The position numbers were made by a program, and so were the translations under genes. A model generated the notes under the pieces. That model saw only the letters and a program-made list of their open reading frames with translations. It was not told where the DNA came from and did not search any database. This document shows, piece after piece, positions 1 through 9,890 of a stretch of DNA of 51,868 bases. Where the stretch lies: assembly GCA_019058015.1 (NCBI GenBank), contig JAHLWH010000122.1, positions 1 through 51,868 on the forward strand, in the 5' to 3' direction. This DNA is from Promethearchaeota archaeon. Its GTDB lineage: Archaea; Asgardarchaeota; Lokiarchaeia; Sigyniarchaeales; SOKP01. The stretch's first letter is position 1; every line of letters begins with the position of its first letter.

Positions 1-326
1 ACTTTACGTGCATCATTGGTTATATTTTGATAGATGGGCGGTCCTGGGTTTGTCGGGTCGGAAATATCAATGACCGCCAAGCCTGAGCTCGTAGCTCCCA
101 CATAAGCATAATCTCCGCTTACATAAACGTTATGTGCAGAACCGTTTGTGTATTCGTAATAAACAGAAGATTCTCTGGGGGGTTGTAGAGTAATAATCTC
201 CATGGTATTCTTTTCATCAAAGGAGACTTCAATATCTCTCTGATTACTTACTAATAGAATTGGGATTATGATTAAAGCTAAACTTAGTAATATAATCAAC
301 TTTACTTTTACTCGAATATAATTCAT
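1..326 (-). CDS. LVIVD-repeat-like protein, N-terminal part (truncated by window edge), with N-terminal hydrophobic anchor
   Basis: Reverse-strand translation MNYIRVKVKLIILLSLALIIIPILLVSNQ...NVYVSGDYAYVGATSSGLAVIDISDPTNPGPP; signal/TM segment followed by LVIVD-type repeat; open to window start. Confidence 0.75.
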   Translation of the reverse strand, partial: MNYIRVKVKLIILLSLALIIIPILLVSNQRDIEVSFDEKNTMEIITLQPPRESSVYYEYTNGSAHNVYVSGDYAYVGATSSGLAVIDISDPTNPGPPIYQNITNDARK

Positions 327-658
327 AGATTTTAACCACTCTATAGATTTTTTTAATATATATTTTTTAAATATAACCAGACCTTTATCTTTATAACTGA
401 GGTGTATCCATCTCAAATATCGTTGAGTCTTCCCAAAGTTGATTCCTTGAAGTGGAAAAGTTAATTAGAATTGACCTAATGCTATGAATTGCCATTAATA
501 TTACGAATAATGTTAATATTGAATAATTTAGATATTATTTTGGCATTATTTATCGCTTATATTTAAAATATGGGAGGATTTTTACTTAACTGTATGATTT
601 CATTTATAATAGTAATAATTAAAAAATAAAGTAAATATAAAAAAAATTGAATTTAGTC

Positions 659-2905
659 CTATAATTTTCCCCTCCAGATTAGATTATTATGGAATGTGAT
701 GTCAACATCAAGATCTTTCTCTTTTATTTCTACCATTTCTTTCTCTGATACCGGAAGTTCAATTTGATATGTTCCGTCTAATAAATCCTTGATTTTAATA
801 TCGAATTCTTTTTTCCCTACTTGTAGCTTCAATTCATAGCTATATCCCGGACCTAGCAATTGACCTTTTTTATTGCGAGGAGTGATATTAATAATCTTGC
901 CTTTCAGTTTGTCTGTTGAGGTTTCTATAAAATTAATTTTAGTTTGTTCGGGATCGGCTTTACCCGGTCCCACAATTAACGAAATCATATCTGTACGACA
1001 TATAGGACCGTTTTCTGGACTCTCATATCGAACTTTTATTTTGAAAGAATGCAATCCAGGTTGTTCCAGAGCTATTGGAATGAAAATTTCCTCCTTCTCA
1101 ATTTTGCATTCAAGATCTCCTCTTAGAAGAGAGAGATGTTTTGTATATGGTATTAAGTGTTTTTGGAAATGTGGATCAGAGGTCATAGCTTTAAGTTTCA
1201 GAATTAAAAGGTTCTTAGGAACTTTTTTTGTACTTATTTTTGATTTTTTCAATAATTCAAATGGTGAAACTTTATATTGAGCTAAAAGTTCAGGGAGTGG
1301 TACACGAAAATATTTCGTTTCTATCACAATCTCCTTAGGCATAATAAATACTGGTTTTTTCTTATTTAAAACAATAATTCTGATAGGTAATAAGTCTCCT
1401 ACTTCATAGAGTTTTTTCGGGAAATCAACTACGTGTTTAATCACTGTATCCTCCCCTATAACAAATGCATGATAATCAGCAGAAGTTCCAATTATCTCAC
1501 CACGAATAATCATACGCCACCCCCCTAGATACTCTAAACTTTCTCCATTTTGTCGTTTAGGTAAATAAATAGTTGCCATACAATGGTTTTCATATAGTCT
1601 CATCTCATTATGTAAATCTAAGAGAGTCCCATCAGGAGAGTACAACCAGAACATAAAATTACTCCTCTGTGATTTTTTCCAAGAAAGAATTACAGTTATT
1701 TTTCGGATAGATCTGTTAAGATAGAAGATCTCTGCTTTTTTATGCTCTTCTACAGATAAATTACTTGTGTTGTGATAGAGAATTGAGGGAGAGCCTCCAG
1801 CCATAATATTGCAGAGATCGATTAAATATAAAAAATCAAGGTCGGTTTCCGGGTCATTTGTTCCCTGATAAAAAGCACCTGTCTGGTTAGCTATCCCTTG
1901 TAGAAGAGTTTCATAATTTGCTGTAATACCAACACCAATGGTATGAACAGGAATATTATAGTTTGCAATATTATCTCCTGGATGTTCTGACACAATCTGA
2001 GAAGGATCTCCACACCAGTCATCACCATTTATGATTTCATAGTGGCCTGCTGGTACTTTTTTCACCAATGGATTTATATTTTGTATTCCGTCAGTGCATA
2101 ATATGACAAATGATTTCCGAGTAGGAGTACTAGGGGGTAAGGTATCAAATGCTGTCTGTAAACCCGCGCCCATAGCAGTACATGTACCTGTTACAAGGGC
2201 GTTAATCTTATCTTTTAGTCCATTTGTTATATCCCAATTAGCTTTAATTGGTAGTAATGTTTGATCTTCACTCACATCATCCGTAAACGAAATCAATCCC
2301 ATATTATCATCAATTTGTCCGTTTGTGTTTAAAAAGTTTCCGATTATTCTACAGGCTCGTTTCATCATTTCGAACTTCGAATCACCAGTTAAAGGCCAGT
2401 TCATACTGCCGGAGACATCCATAACCATTTCTAGATCTATAGGATCACGTATGTATATAGTATCCTTTAATAAACCTTCCAAAAAATCACGTCCAGGAAA
2501 ACCAAGAAATCTTTCTCTAATATGCATATTCCTATCAATGATAAAAGTATGGGGTACAACTCTATCATTAACAGGTATACCACCCATATACGAACTCCAA
2601 ATATCTTCGTTGTGGATAGCAGGGAAAGTAACAGTAACATCAAACTCCCCTGTTAACCATGTTTTAATGACAGATGTTGGAGTAGAATTTTCACGAACAA
2701 CCGCAACTATTTGAACACCATGACCAGAGTATGTATTCCATAAATTTACTAGACATTTTATTACATCTTCACAATCGGAATCATCATACTCAATAAAGGA
2801 AAGTAATATGATATCTCCTAAATGATCTCTTGTATCATATGTGATCATATCATGAATAAAATCATCTCCATCAAAATGGGGTGCAGGGTCACCAACTATT
2901 GGCAT
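659..2905 (-). CDS. Thioredoxin/AhpC-TSA-like domain fused to von Willebrand factor A domain protein
   Basis: N-term MPIVGDPAPHF...VVPHTFIIDRNMHIRERFLGFPG (redoxin-like); then MIDAS-like DVSGSM...TGTCTAMGAG...LCTDG (vWA); long beta-rich C-terminal part. Confidence 0.8.
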   Translation of the reverse strand: MPIVGDPAPHFDGDDFIHDMITYDTRDHLGDIILLSFIEYDDSDCEDVIKCLVNLWNTYSGHGVQIVAVVRENSTPTSVIKTWLTGEFDVTVTFPAIHNEDIWSSYMGGIPVNDRVVPHTFIIDRNMHIRERFLGFPGRDFLEGLLKDTIYIRDPIDLEMVMDVSGSMNWPLTGDSKFEMMKRACRIIGNFLNTNGQIDDNMGLISFTDDVSEDQTLLPIKANWDITNGLKDKINALVTGTCTAMGAGLQTAFDTLPPSTPTRKSFVILCTDGIQNINPLVKKVPAGHYEIINGDDWCGDPSQIVSEHPGDNIANYNIPVHTIGVGITANYETLLQGIANQTGAFYQGTNDPETDLDFLYLIDLCNIMAGGSPSILYHNTSNLSVEEHKKAEIFYLNRSIRKITVILSWKKSQRSNFMFWLYSPDGTLLDLHNEMRLYENHCMATIYLPKRQNGESLEYLGGWRMIIRGEIIGTSADYHAFVIGEDTVIKHVVDFPKKLYEVGDLLPIRIIVLNKKKPVFIMPKEIVIETKYFRVPLPELLAQYKVSPFELLKKSKISTKKVPKNLLILKLKAMTSDPHFQKHLIPYTKHLSLLRGDLECKIEKEEIFIPIALEQPGLHSFKIKVRYESPENGPICRTDMISLIVGPGKADPEQTKINFIETSTDKLKGKIINITPRNKKGQLLGPGYSYELKLQVGKKEFDIKIKDLLDGTYQIELPVSEKEMVEIKEKDLDVDITFHNNLIWRGKL

Positions 2906-3004
2906 TTTAAATCATCTTGCTTTTTTTGTCGTTTTTACATAAATGTAATTTTACTACATTTAATATATGAATTTTATTTATTTTCGTTTTTCTTTTTTCC
3001 TAGC

Positions 3005-3142
3005 CACTTATTTGTTATTTATTGCACGATCTCCAATTATAGATGTCTTCTTGAAACCACTTATTTTATTATTTATTGCACGATCTCCAATTATAGATGT
3101 CTTCTTGAAACCACTTATTTTATTATTTATTGCTGAGTCTTT
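3005..3142. repeat. 54-bp tandem repeat, about 2.4 copies, within 3' end of the nuclease-like gene
   Basis: ccacttatttTattatttattgcacgatctccaattatagatgtcttcttgaaa repeated; the copy nearest the stop codon is 53 bp and the last copy is partial. Confidence 0.9.
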
Positions 3143-4036
3143 CAAATATTTTGTTATTGGTTGTTGAACCTTTTTATATTCTTTAGGTTCACAAGGTTCT
3201 TTAACAGCGCCGACAACTTCATGTAGGTCCTTTATTCCTTTATGATTGCTATTAAAATCAAAACAAGCGCGATCAAAATCAAAATATTGACCAGCAGGTC
3301 CTCTATAAATAACTAATGTACCTATAAGATCATACAAATCTCTAACTTTCCACTCTTTATATACCCAAAGACCATTCTCAGCTTTTACATAGAGAGAGAA
3401 AATAAAATGGTAAGCGTTCATTTTAATAGGTCTAGGTACTAAAATAGAAACATCAAAAACTTTATCACTATCTTTTATTTTACATCTATTGGATTTAATT
3501 TCTACATAGTAAATTTTCTTTTTGTATACAAATGCCGTATCAGGAAACTTTGTATCTTTAGAAGTTTTCCCAGAAGTATTTTTAAAATCAGTAGGTGGTC
3601 TTAATCCTTTACTTATCAATACTTCATTTACAATGGGTTCAAGTTTCTGACCTCTTTTTTTGGAATCAAGACTTTCATTAAACTTTTTCTTATCAAATTT
3701 CAAAGCAACTTCATTAAAAGTTTCTATTAATAATTTTTTAACATCGTTATCTATGTGGTAGTAGCGGAGAATTTTTTTTTTGACCTTTTCAGATTGTTTG
3801 ACCTCTTCTGTTTTTTCTGCTTTTTTTTTGAAGAATAGAAATTGATCAAAATTTAATTTAATAAATTTGTGATAAGGAAACTCTCGCAGCTTCCACATAT
3901 TTTTTTTTTGTTTATCTTCGTTTATAAATATATTACACTCAACCAAATCTTCCTTACAATCATCCAATGCCCATATATAATATTCTCCATTATACATAAG
4001 TTCTAACTCTAATCTATTTGGATTTTTATCGTTCAT
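3008..4036 (-). CDS. PD-(D/E)XK-type nuclease-like protein with C-terminal 18-aa tandem repeats
   Basis: LEPIVNEVL...FPDTAFVYKKKIYYVEIKSNR matches E...PD...ExK pattern; C-term AINNKISGFKKTSIIGDR repeated. Confidence 0.6.
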   Translation of the reverse strand: MNDKNPNRLELELMYNGEYYIWALDDCKEDLVECNIFINEDKQKKNMWKLREFPYHKFIKLNFDQFLFFKKKAEKTEEVKQSEKVKKKILRYYHIDNDVKKLLIETFNEVALKFDKKKFNESLDSKKRGQKLEPIVNEVLISKGLRPPTDFKNTSGKTSKDTKFPDTAFVYKKKIYYVEIKSNRCKIKDSDKVFDVSILVPRPIKMNAYHFIFSLYVKAENGLWVYKEWKVRDLYDLIGTLVIYRGPAGQYFDFDRACFDFNSNHKGIKDLHEVVGAVKEPCEPKEYKKVQQPITKYLKDSAINNKISGFKKTSIIGDRAINNKISGFKKTSIIGDRAINNK

Positions 4037-4208
4037 AAGTATAATACATTTGACATTCTTTTTATAAAAAATTAAATATAATTTGTGTTATTTGATTAAT
4101 TTAAAATTCTAGCATCGGTTGAAAGAACCTGGTGTAAATTCTTTATCTTTCCACTATTTCCTTACTTGGAATTTCTATTTCTTTATTTATTTTATAATCA
4201 TAGAGTAT

Positions 4209-6944
4209 TTATTTCTCGGTCAAATTCTCTTTATTGGAAGACTCCTTTATTCTCTCTTGTTTATCTTTGGGTCCCTTTAGTGTTTTACTTAATATTTTAC
4301 TAGCAAGAGCTGAACTCATCTGGACGATTACTTTTTCTGAATCTTGCCAATTAAGGTCATCTAATTTCTCTTGGGATAATAGTGCTTTAAGTCTCTCATT
4401 TTCAAGTCTCAATTTCTCTTTTTCTTCTAATGCTTTTAAGACATCTATCTTTCTATGTGCTAATTTGAATGATTCTAGTGCTGTTCCAGTACCAGGTTCA
4501 ATGTCAATGATTAGATTTTGAGTGTCTAATAAAAATCTCCGAGAGCGTTCTTTTCTCAATAAATATTCTGGATAAATTTTTTTAAATAAATCATCATTAT
4601 TGAGAAATTCATCTAATTCTTCGTCACCTGACTCACTAGCAGCAGTGTATTGAGTTCTTAATTCGGGTACATAATCAATCATATCTATTCTATCATCGGT
4701 ATTAATATCTTCAGGAAGTAAATTTAAATTGTCTTGTGTAAAATGCTTTAGTTCAGGATCCATAAGAATTGGTTTTGCTCCCATATTAGGGTAATAAAGA
4801 TAGGGCGTCTTCATGATTTGTAGCATTGTAAATAACTCTGAACGAATAAATTCTGGTTTCAAGTAGTATATTGCATAATTACCATAATATCCAATTGGTC
4901 CGGCAGGATTTATTAGATCTGTTATATCAACGCAAGTGTCCCAATCTCCTATAAATTCTCCGTCTAGATCAAATAATGTCTCTTCTAATTCATCAGTTTC
5001 ATATTCTCGTACTTGTTCTAGTAAATTATCTATTGTTTTTCCTTCATCTATAGTTTCTCCAGCTTCCTCTCTACTTGTCTCACCTTCTTCTTCGCCACCT
5101 TCATCATTTAATGGATATTCAACTCCACCAAAGGTTCCATGAAAATCCCATTCGACAGGTACTTGTATTTTTAATTTTTTATATCTCAAGATCCTTTGTT
5201 GAGAGTCTTCTTGGGACCATATAGCTCTACAATAATGAAGAATGTTATCACGGATATGTTGATAAAGACGTTCACGTTTCACCTCAAGAAGCTCAATTTC
5301 TCGTTCAGTTTCGTATTTTTTTTGGAGAGCTTCTTGGTAATTCCTTTGTGCTTCTTGAATCATATCCACACCAGATAAGGATAGAGTGGTTAATTTTTCA
5401 GAGAATCTCTCAAGAAATCCTTCCTTCCCTTCTGAACCTATAATATCTCCTAACTTATCTTCCAAAGTGTTTTTAACTTCTGAATAATCGATTGGCCTTG
5501 GAACTTGACTGATAGATGTTAATGCATCCCGGAATGAATCATCTAAGAGAACTTTTGCTATGATCCAATCGTATCTTTTCACCCATTCAAAATTTACCTC
5601 AAATGAGTAAGGAATGGGTTCAGCAATCAAAATTACGTTTTGTATTTCTGCAACGCTAGTAAAAATCTCATACTGCCGCTGTAACTTGCTGTAAACATAT
5701 GTTATAGGGATTTCCTCATTGGGATTCACTATTTCAGATGCCGTTTCTACTTCAAAAGTAGACTCAGATTCTGTGCTAACTACAGTTTTGATTTCAGTCC
5801 TTATCTTGCTAGCAGTTTTCTGCATTGATTCAGAGAGATGAGTACTTGCCTTTTTTGATCTTTCCTCTGCCTCACCATGGGCTCCTGCAGAAGCACTTGC
5901 TGAAAATACAGAGAAATTTACTGATGCTTCTGCTTCTGCATTCCATCCCTGCGTGTTTGAAGCTTCATTGACAATCTCACTTGAATCCTTTGTTGTATCA
6001 GTTACCTCAGAGGATTCTTCAATGCTTTTAAGATGTTCTGCTGTCTTGGTAACTTTTATGCGACGTACTATTTTTGTTGATACCTTTTCCACTTGTTTTG
6101 GACCAAGTGGAATTGTTTTAACAATTTCACCTCGTTGATTTCCCAATGATCTCCATTCTTGGCGATATACAATCCTAAGACCTAAATTCCAACTATACGG
6201 TAAAAATGGATCAAATGTGAAAGGTGGGATGACTGTTTTCTCTCTTTTTCCTTTTTCAGCTTCCTTTTCTCTTTGCCTTTCCAATAGCTGCTCCAAATGT
6301 TCTTTCCAGTGATTCACTGTTAACCTAGCGATTACAGCCCATCGATTTTTAAGTTGATCATCAGTTTTTCTTTGCATATTAATAATTATCCAAAAAAGAA
6401 AAAAGACAAAATTTTGATAAACCGTAAAAAAGTATAGACAGGCATTTGTATTTTTTGGAACAATTGGTAGCCAATTGATAAATTCTTGTTCAGTTATAAT
6501 ATCAATCTCTTGTGCCAAACCATATAAGTAAAGAAGATTTTCATATGCTTCTATTTCAAGTAGGAGAGTGGAGATTAATCGTTCAATAATGTATTTTCGT
6601 ATGTCGTTATTAATAGGTGTAAGAAACCACCATCTAGAATTTTTTCTTATTAATTCATCTAATCTTGCTCTTAAATCTTGTAAAAATAATCTTTCATTAG
6701 GATCAATGATTGTTTCACTAATAAAAAGATCATCAATAGCGGCTTCAGAGGGCTCCAAAACCTCGGGTTCTAATACATAAAGATATTCTGAAAAGTCGTA
6801 AAAAGCAACATTTTCCAAATTAGCAGTACTTATTCCTAAAAAATTGCTTGTCTTTTTTCCTTCAAAGATACCATTAGCAAGGCTATTAATAAGGTGATCT
6901 CTATCATTCTGATTTCCAAGAGAATTATTTTCTTTACTTTTCAC
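4209..6944 (-). CDS. Large uncharacterised protein (911 aa), Ser/Ala/Glu-rich centre and coiled-coil-like segments; GTG start
   Basis: Long ORF; start overlaps upstream stop as GTGA; no family recognised. Confidence 0.7.
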   Translation of the reverse strand: MKSKENNSLGNQNDRDHLINSLANGIFEGKKTSNFLGISTANLENVAFYDFSEYLYVLEPEVLEPSEAAIDDLFISETIIDPNERLFLQDLRARLDELIRKNSRWWFLTPINNDIRKYIIERLISTLLLEIEAYENLLYLYGLAQEIDIITEQEFINWLPIVPKNTNACLYFFTVYQNFVFFLFWIIINMQRKTDDQLKNRWAVIARLTVNHWKEHLEQLLERQREKEAEKGKREKTVIPPFTFDPFLPYSWNLGLRIVYRQEWRSLGNQRGEIVKTIPLGPKQVEKVSTKIVRRIKVTKTAEHLKSIEESSEVTDTTKDSSEIVNEASNTQGWNAEAEASVNFSVFSASASAGAHGEAEERSKKASTHLSESMQKTASKIRTEIKTVVSTESESTFEVETASEIVNPNEEIPITYVYSKLQRQYEIFTSVAEIQNVILIAEPIPYSFEVNFEWVKRYDWIIAKVLLDDSFRDALTSISQVPRPIDYSEVKNTLEDKLGDIIGSEGKEGFLERFSEKLTTLSLSGVDMIQEAQRNYQEALQKKYETEREIELLEVKRERLYQHIRDNILHYCRAIWSQEDSQQRILRYKKLKIQVPVEWDFHGTFGGVEYPLNDEGGEEEGETSREEAGETIDEGKTIDNLLEQVREYETDELEETLFDLDGEFIGDWDTCVDITDLINPAGPIGYYGNYAIYYLKPEFIRSELFTMLQIMKTPYLYYPNMGAKPILMDPELKHFTQDNLNLLPEDINTDDRIDMIDYVPELRTQYTAASESGDEELDEFLNNDDLFKKIYPEYLLRKERSRRFLLDTQNLIIDIEPGTGTALESFKLAHRKIDVLKALEEKEKLRLENERLKALLSQEKLDDLNWQDSEKVIVQMSSALASKILSKTLKGPKDKQERIKESSNKENLTEK

Positions 6945-7423
6945 TTTCTCTTCGACCTCCTTCGTGATCTTATATTTCTATTTCTTTTCATTTTATTTAA
7001 AAGAACATCCTTATTTAGAGGCTCTTCAATCTTCATAGAGGGAGACGCAAGTGAAGTAGGAGTTTCTGGATCGCGTACATCCAAGACCTTCTTTTTACCC
7101 TTTTTCATTTTAACCTTCTCTTTCGAAATCACGATTTTAGCTCGACGAGCTGTTGGTTCTTTGAAATCAACAATTAAATTCACTTTTGCCTTTTCGTTGG
7201 TGTTTTTTTTCTGTCTTAGTTCTTTCTTCACTTCTGGGGAAATACTTACTGGTATTCTTGATCTGACTTTTAGTAAAGGTCGAAACTTAGGATCTTTATC
7301 TACTGCAATACTATCTTTTTCCTTTTCAAATTGATCATTTAGTCTTTTTAAAATTTCTTTTGCTTTCTCTTGCTTCTTTTTTAAGTTTTCTTGATTTTTA
7401 TTTTCACTGTTTAGTGATTCCAT
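6941..7423 (-). CDS. Uncharacterised basic protein (160 aa), coupled to the 911-aa gene
   Basis: Lys/Arg-rich ORF ending NRNIRSRRRSKRK; 4-nt GTGA overlap with downstream gene. Confidence 0.6.
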   Translation of the reverse strand: MESLNSENKNQENLKKKQEKAKEILKRLNDQFEKEKDSIAVDKDPKFRPLLKVRSRIPVSISPEVKKELRQKKNTNEKAKVNLIVDFKEPTARRAKIVISKEKVKMKKGKKKVLDVRDPETPTSLASPSMKIEEPLNKDVLLNKMKRNRNIRSRRRSKRK

Positions 7424-7660
7424 ACAATCACAACATTTTTTTTATTATATTTTTATCTTTACGGTTATATTAAAGATGATTTCGCTTTATTAATAGATAA
7501 ATTCCATACTACATAATATTGGAATCAAAAATGAATAAGACAGGGTAATATTTAATATTTATGTCCATTACGCTTCAAAAAATTCATCAGTTACAAATCC
7601 CTCAATTCAATATCTCACCAATTTTCTTACTAAAAAAGAAAATTCATTCTAATAAGAATC

Positions 7661-7765
7661 ATGAGTTCAATCAATAAATTTATAGTAATTTTGATGATTC
7701 TATTTCCTTCATTTTGGTTTATTTCTACTTTATTTTTTTCTATTCTGGATTATATTTACGAATGA
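7661..7765 (+). CDS. Possible 34-aa hydrophobic peptide
   Basis: atg...tga translating MSSINKFIVILMILFPSFWFISTLFFSILDYIYE; small, unsupported beyond ORF and hydrophobicity. Confidence 0.2.
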   Translation: MSSINKFIVILMILFPSFWFISTLFFSILDYIYE

Positions 7766-7974
7766 TTGAAGTGGAAATTCCTTATTGATAAGATTCTTTT
7801 AGATCACGGTATTACAAATTATAAACTTTTCTAATTCTGTATTTTTGATGGAATTAAATTCTTTCTACGTTATTTAAATAATATGGAACGAAATATATTT
7901 ACTAAATTCCAAATTTATTAAAGATATGAATTGATAATAATTTTTGTTGATACAAATTTTAATATAATTTTAAT

Positions 7975-8139
7975 ATGGGGGTTTTAAAAATTAAATTTGA
8001 AATTGATTTACCTGAAAAAAAATATAAAAATTTGAAAACAATTTTTGAGATGTTCAATCAAGACTTAACTGAATCGTTAGAAAAAATAGCGATAAATTTC
8101 ATTAAAAGTTCTCTTAAAGAAATTGAATTTATGCTTTAG
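7975..8139 (+). CDS. Possible 54-aa small protein
   Basis: MGVLKIKFEIDLPEKKYKNLKTIFEMFNQDLTESLEKIAINFIKSSLKEIEFML; complete short ORF with helical pattern. Confidence 0.35.
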   Translation: MGVLKIKFEIDLPEKKYKNLKTIFEMFNQDLTESLEKIAINFIKSSLKEIEFML

Positions 8140-8520
8140 ATTATTCAAATAATCTTTTTAAAAATTTGTTCAGGAAATATTGATAAATCTTTTCTTGAAA
8201 AGGGAAAAGAAAAATCATGTGGCTCTAAATTTTCATAGGTATCTTAGAAATTATTTTAATATTTTTTTATTTATGAAAATTTTAGGCTTATAAGAAAGTT
8301 CTCTATGAAAATAGCTTATCATAAACGAAAATATTCGTATAACGTTATATTATTTCGAACAACTTTTTTTATTTAAGAGATTGGATTTTTTCATGGCTTC
8401 CATAGAAAGACAATTCTTTTTAAACTTAATTAAAATTTACCAGTATAAAGAAAAAGATTTGAAGGCTCACGTTGTTAAAAAAACTATTAAACTATAAAAC
8501 TATTAAACAATTCAATATTT

Positions 8521-8820
8521 TCACATATATAAGGAAGAATTAGGACCCTTGATGGTTGAAAAATCTTCCGGTTTGATTTTTCCTGATATATACTCGAGTA
8601 ATAAAGTTATACTATAAAAAACGCAATTAAACACTTTTCGAATGATTCTATAAAAGAAATCTTTTGAAACGGTGCCATCTTTCTCGAGATATATTCTATC
8701 AATAACGATATATCTGAAGTTTTTGAGATCAATTTGAAAAAAAACATTCTGGAGGAAGAATAATTTCCGAATATCAGTAAAAAAAATTTTTTTTTTTACA
8801 TCTTTTAAGGTTGGTGTCAA
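8521..8820 (-). CDS. Hypothetical ORF, possibly remnant (TTG start, homopolymer near N-term)
   Basis: 99-aa ORF; a second frame upstream (RNIPDYCPDLNKIKKYVKKAVELDTNLK) meets it near a poly-A/poly-T run. Confidence 0.3.
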   Translation of the reverse strand: MTPTLKDVKKKIFFTDIRKLFFLQNVFFQIDLKNFRYIVIDRIYLEKDGTVSKDFFYRIIRKVFNCVFYSITLLLEYISGKIKPEDFSTIKGPNSSLYM

Positions 8821-8934
8821 GCTCGACGGCTTTTTTAACGTATTTTTTAATTTTATTCAAATCAGGACAATAATCTGGAATATTTCTTCTTACTAGATAA
8901 CAGAACTAATTAAAAATAAAAAATAAAAAAATAA

Positions 8935-9885
8935 TTATATTGGTCTGAAATATTCAATATCCGTAATTCTCTTTCTTGGTTTATCTTTAAAAACAGCTTC
9001 AACTCTCATCCCTGGTTTCAACTTTTTTGGATCGCTTTCTTTTATTATGTGCACTATTTCTGTGTTAGAACCATCAAGTGTGATTAATGCATAAGCAAAG
9101 GGCGGTTCTAAAGGCATAACGGGGGTAGAATGCGTTACAACTGTAAAACCCTTAACTGAGCCTTGATTACTAACTTCAACCCACTCATCCATTTTTTCAA
9201 AGCAATTAAAGCATATCATCTTGGGCGGAACATAAACCTTTCCACACTTTGGGCACTTAACCCCCATGATTTTATTATTTTTTCCAATTTCAGTTATAAA
9301 TCTTTCAACATATGCTCCCGCCACATGCTTATAAGGAACCTTTATTCTGCCTCTAAAAACTTTCTCTTCAATATCTTCAACCATTTTTTCAACCTTTTTT
9401 GGTTTTGGTTCTTCTCTAATTATTTTATAATATGGAATATCTCCTAAATTACCTTCTCTCTCTTCTTTGAAAACTGCTTTAACTCGCATCCCAACCCTTA
9501 ATTTTGTATGATCTACCTCATCAATGAAATGCATGGTATAAGTATCGACACCATCTAATTTAAACAGTCCATATCCGTAAGGAAAAGGTCTTAATCCACC
9601 TGTTTGAGGATCTACAAATGGATAGTTAACCACAGTGAATCCTACAAGAGTCCCAGTGTCATATAATTCAATAAGTCGTGTCATTTCCACCATACAATCC
9701 GCACAGACTGCTCGAGGCGGGAAATATACTTTCCCACATTTTGGGCATTTACTTCCGTGTAATTTTTTATTCTCCTTTAGTTCTTTAAAAAATTGTACTG
9801 ATAATTTCCCCATAGAATATCTGTAAGGAAGGTCTGTTTTCCATTTAATTTGAAATACTTTTTCTTTATCTTTACCTCTACTCAT
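8935..9885 (-). CDS. Tandem DUF35 (zinc ribbon + OB-fold, acyl-CoA-associated) protein
   Basis: Two copies of CPKCGKVY.PP...C..C followed by OB-fold (GTLVGFTVV / GSVKGFTVV...FALITLDG); ATG at 9885 (MSRGKDKEK) preferred over 9933 because it avoids overlap with the upstream gene. Confidence 0.85.
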   Translation of the reverse strand: MSRGKDKEKVFQIKWKTDLPYRYSMGKLSVQFFKELKENKKLHGSKCPKCGKVYFPPRAVCADCMVEMTRLIELYDTGTLVGFTVVNYPFVDPQTGGLRPFPYGYGLFKLDGVDTYTMHFIDEVDHTKLRVGMRVKAVFKEEREGNLGDIPYYKIIREEPKPKKVEKMVEDIEEKVFRGRIKVPYKHVAGAYVERFITEIGKNNKIMGVKCPKCGKVYVPPKMICFNCFEKMDEWVEVSNQGSVKGFTVVTHSTPVMPLEPPFAYALITLDGSNTEIVHIIKESDPKKLKPGMRVEAVFKDKPRKRITDIEYFRPI

Positions 9886-9890
9886 GATAA

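Noticed and set aside
873-1280. Plus-strand ORFs 873..1280, 2325..2714, 2822..3136, 2967..3167
   Set aside because: Antisense to the well-supported vWA and nuclease-like genes; low-complexity translations with no family features.
3005-3142. CRISPR-like array
   Set aside because: Units are contiguous 54-bp repeats without spacers and lie in frame inside a coding gene.
4234-7334. Plus-strand ORFs opposite the 911-aa and 160-aa genes
   Set aside because: Shadow ORFs (Ser/Phe-rich) antisense to long coding regions.
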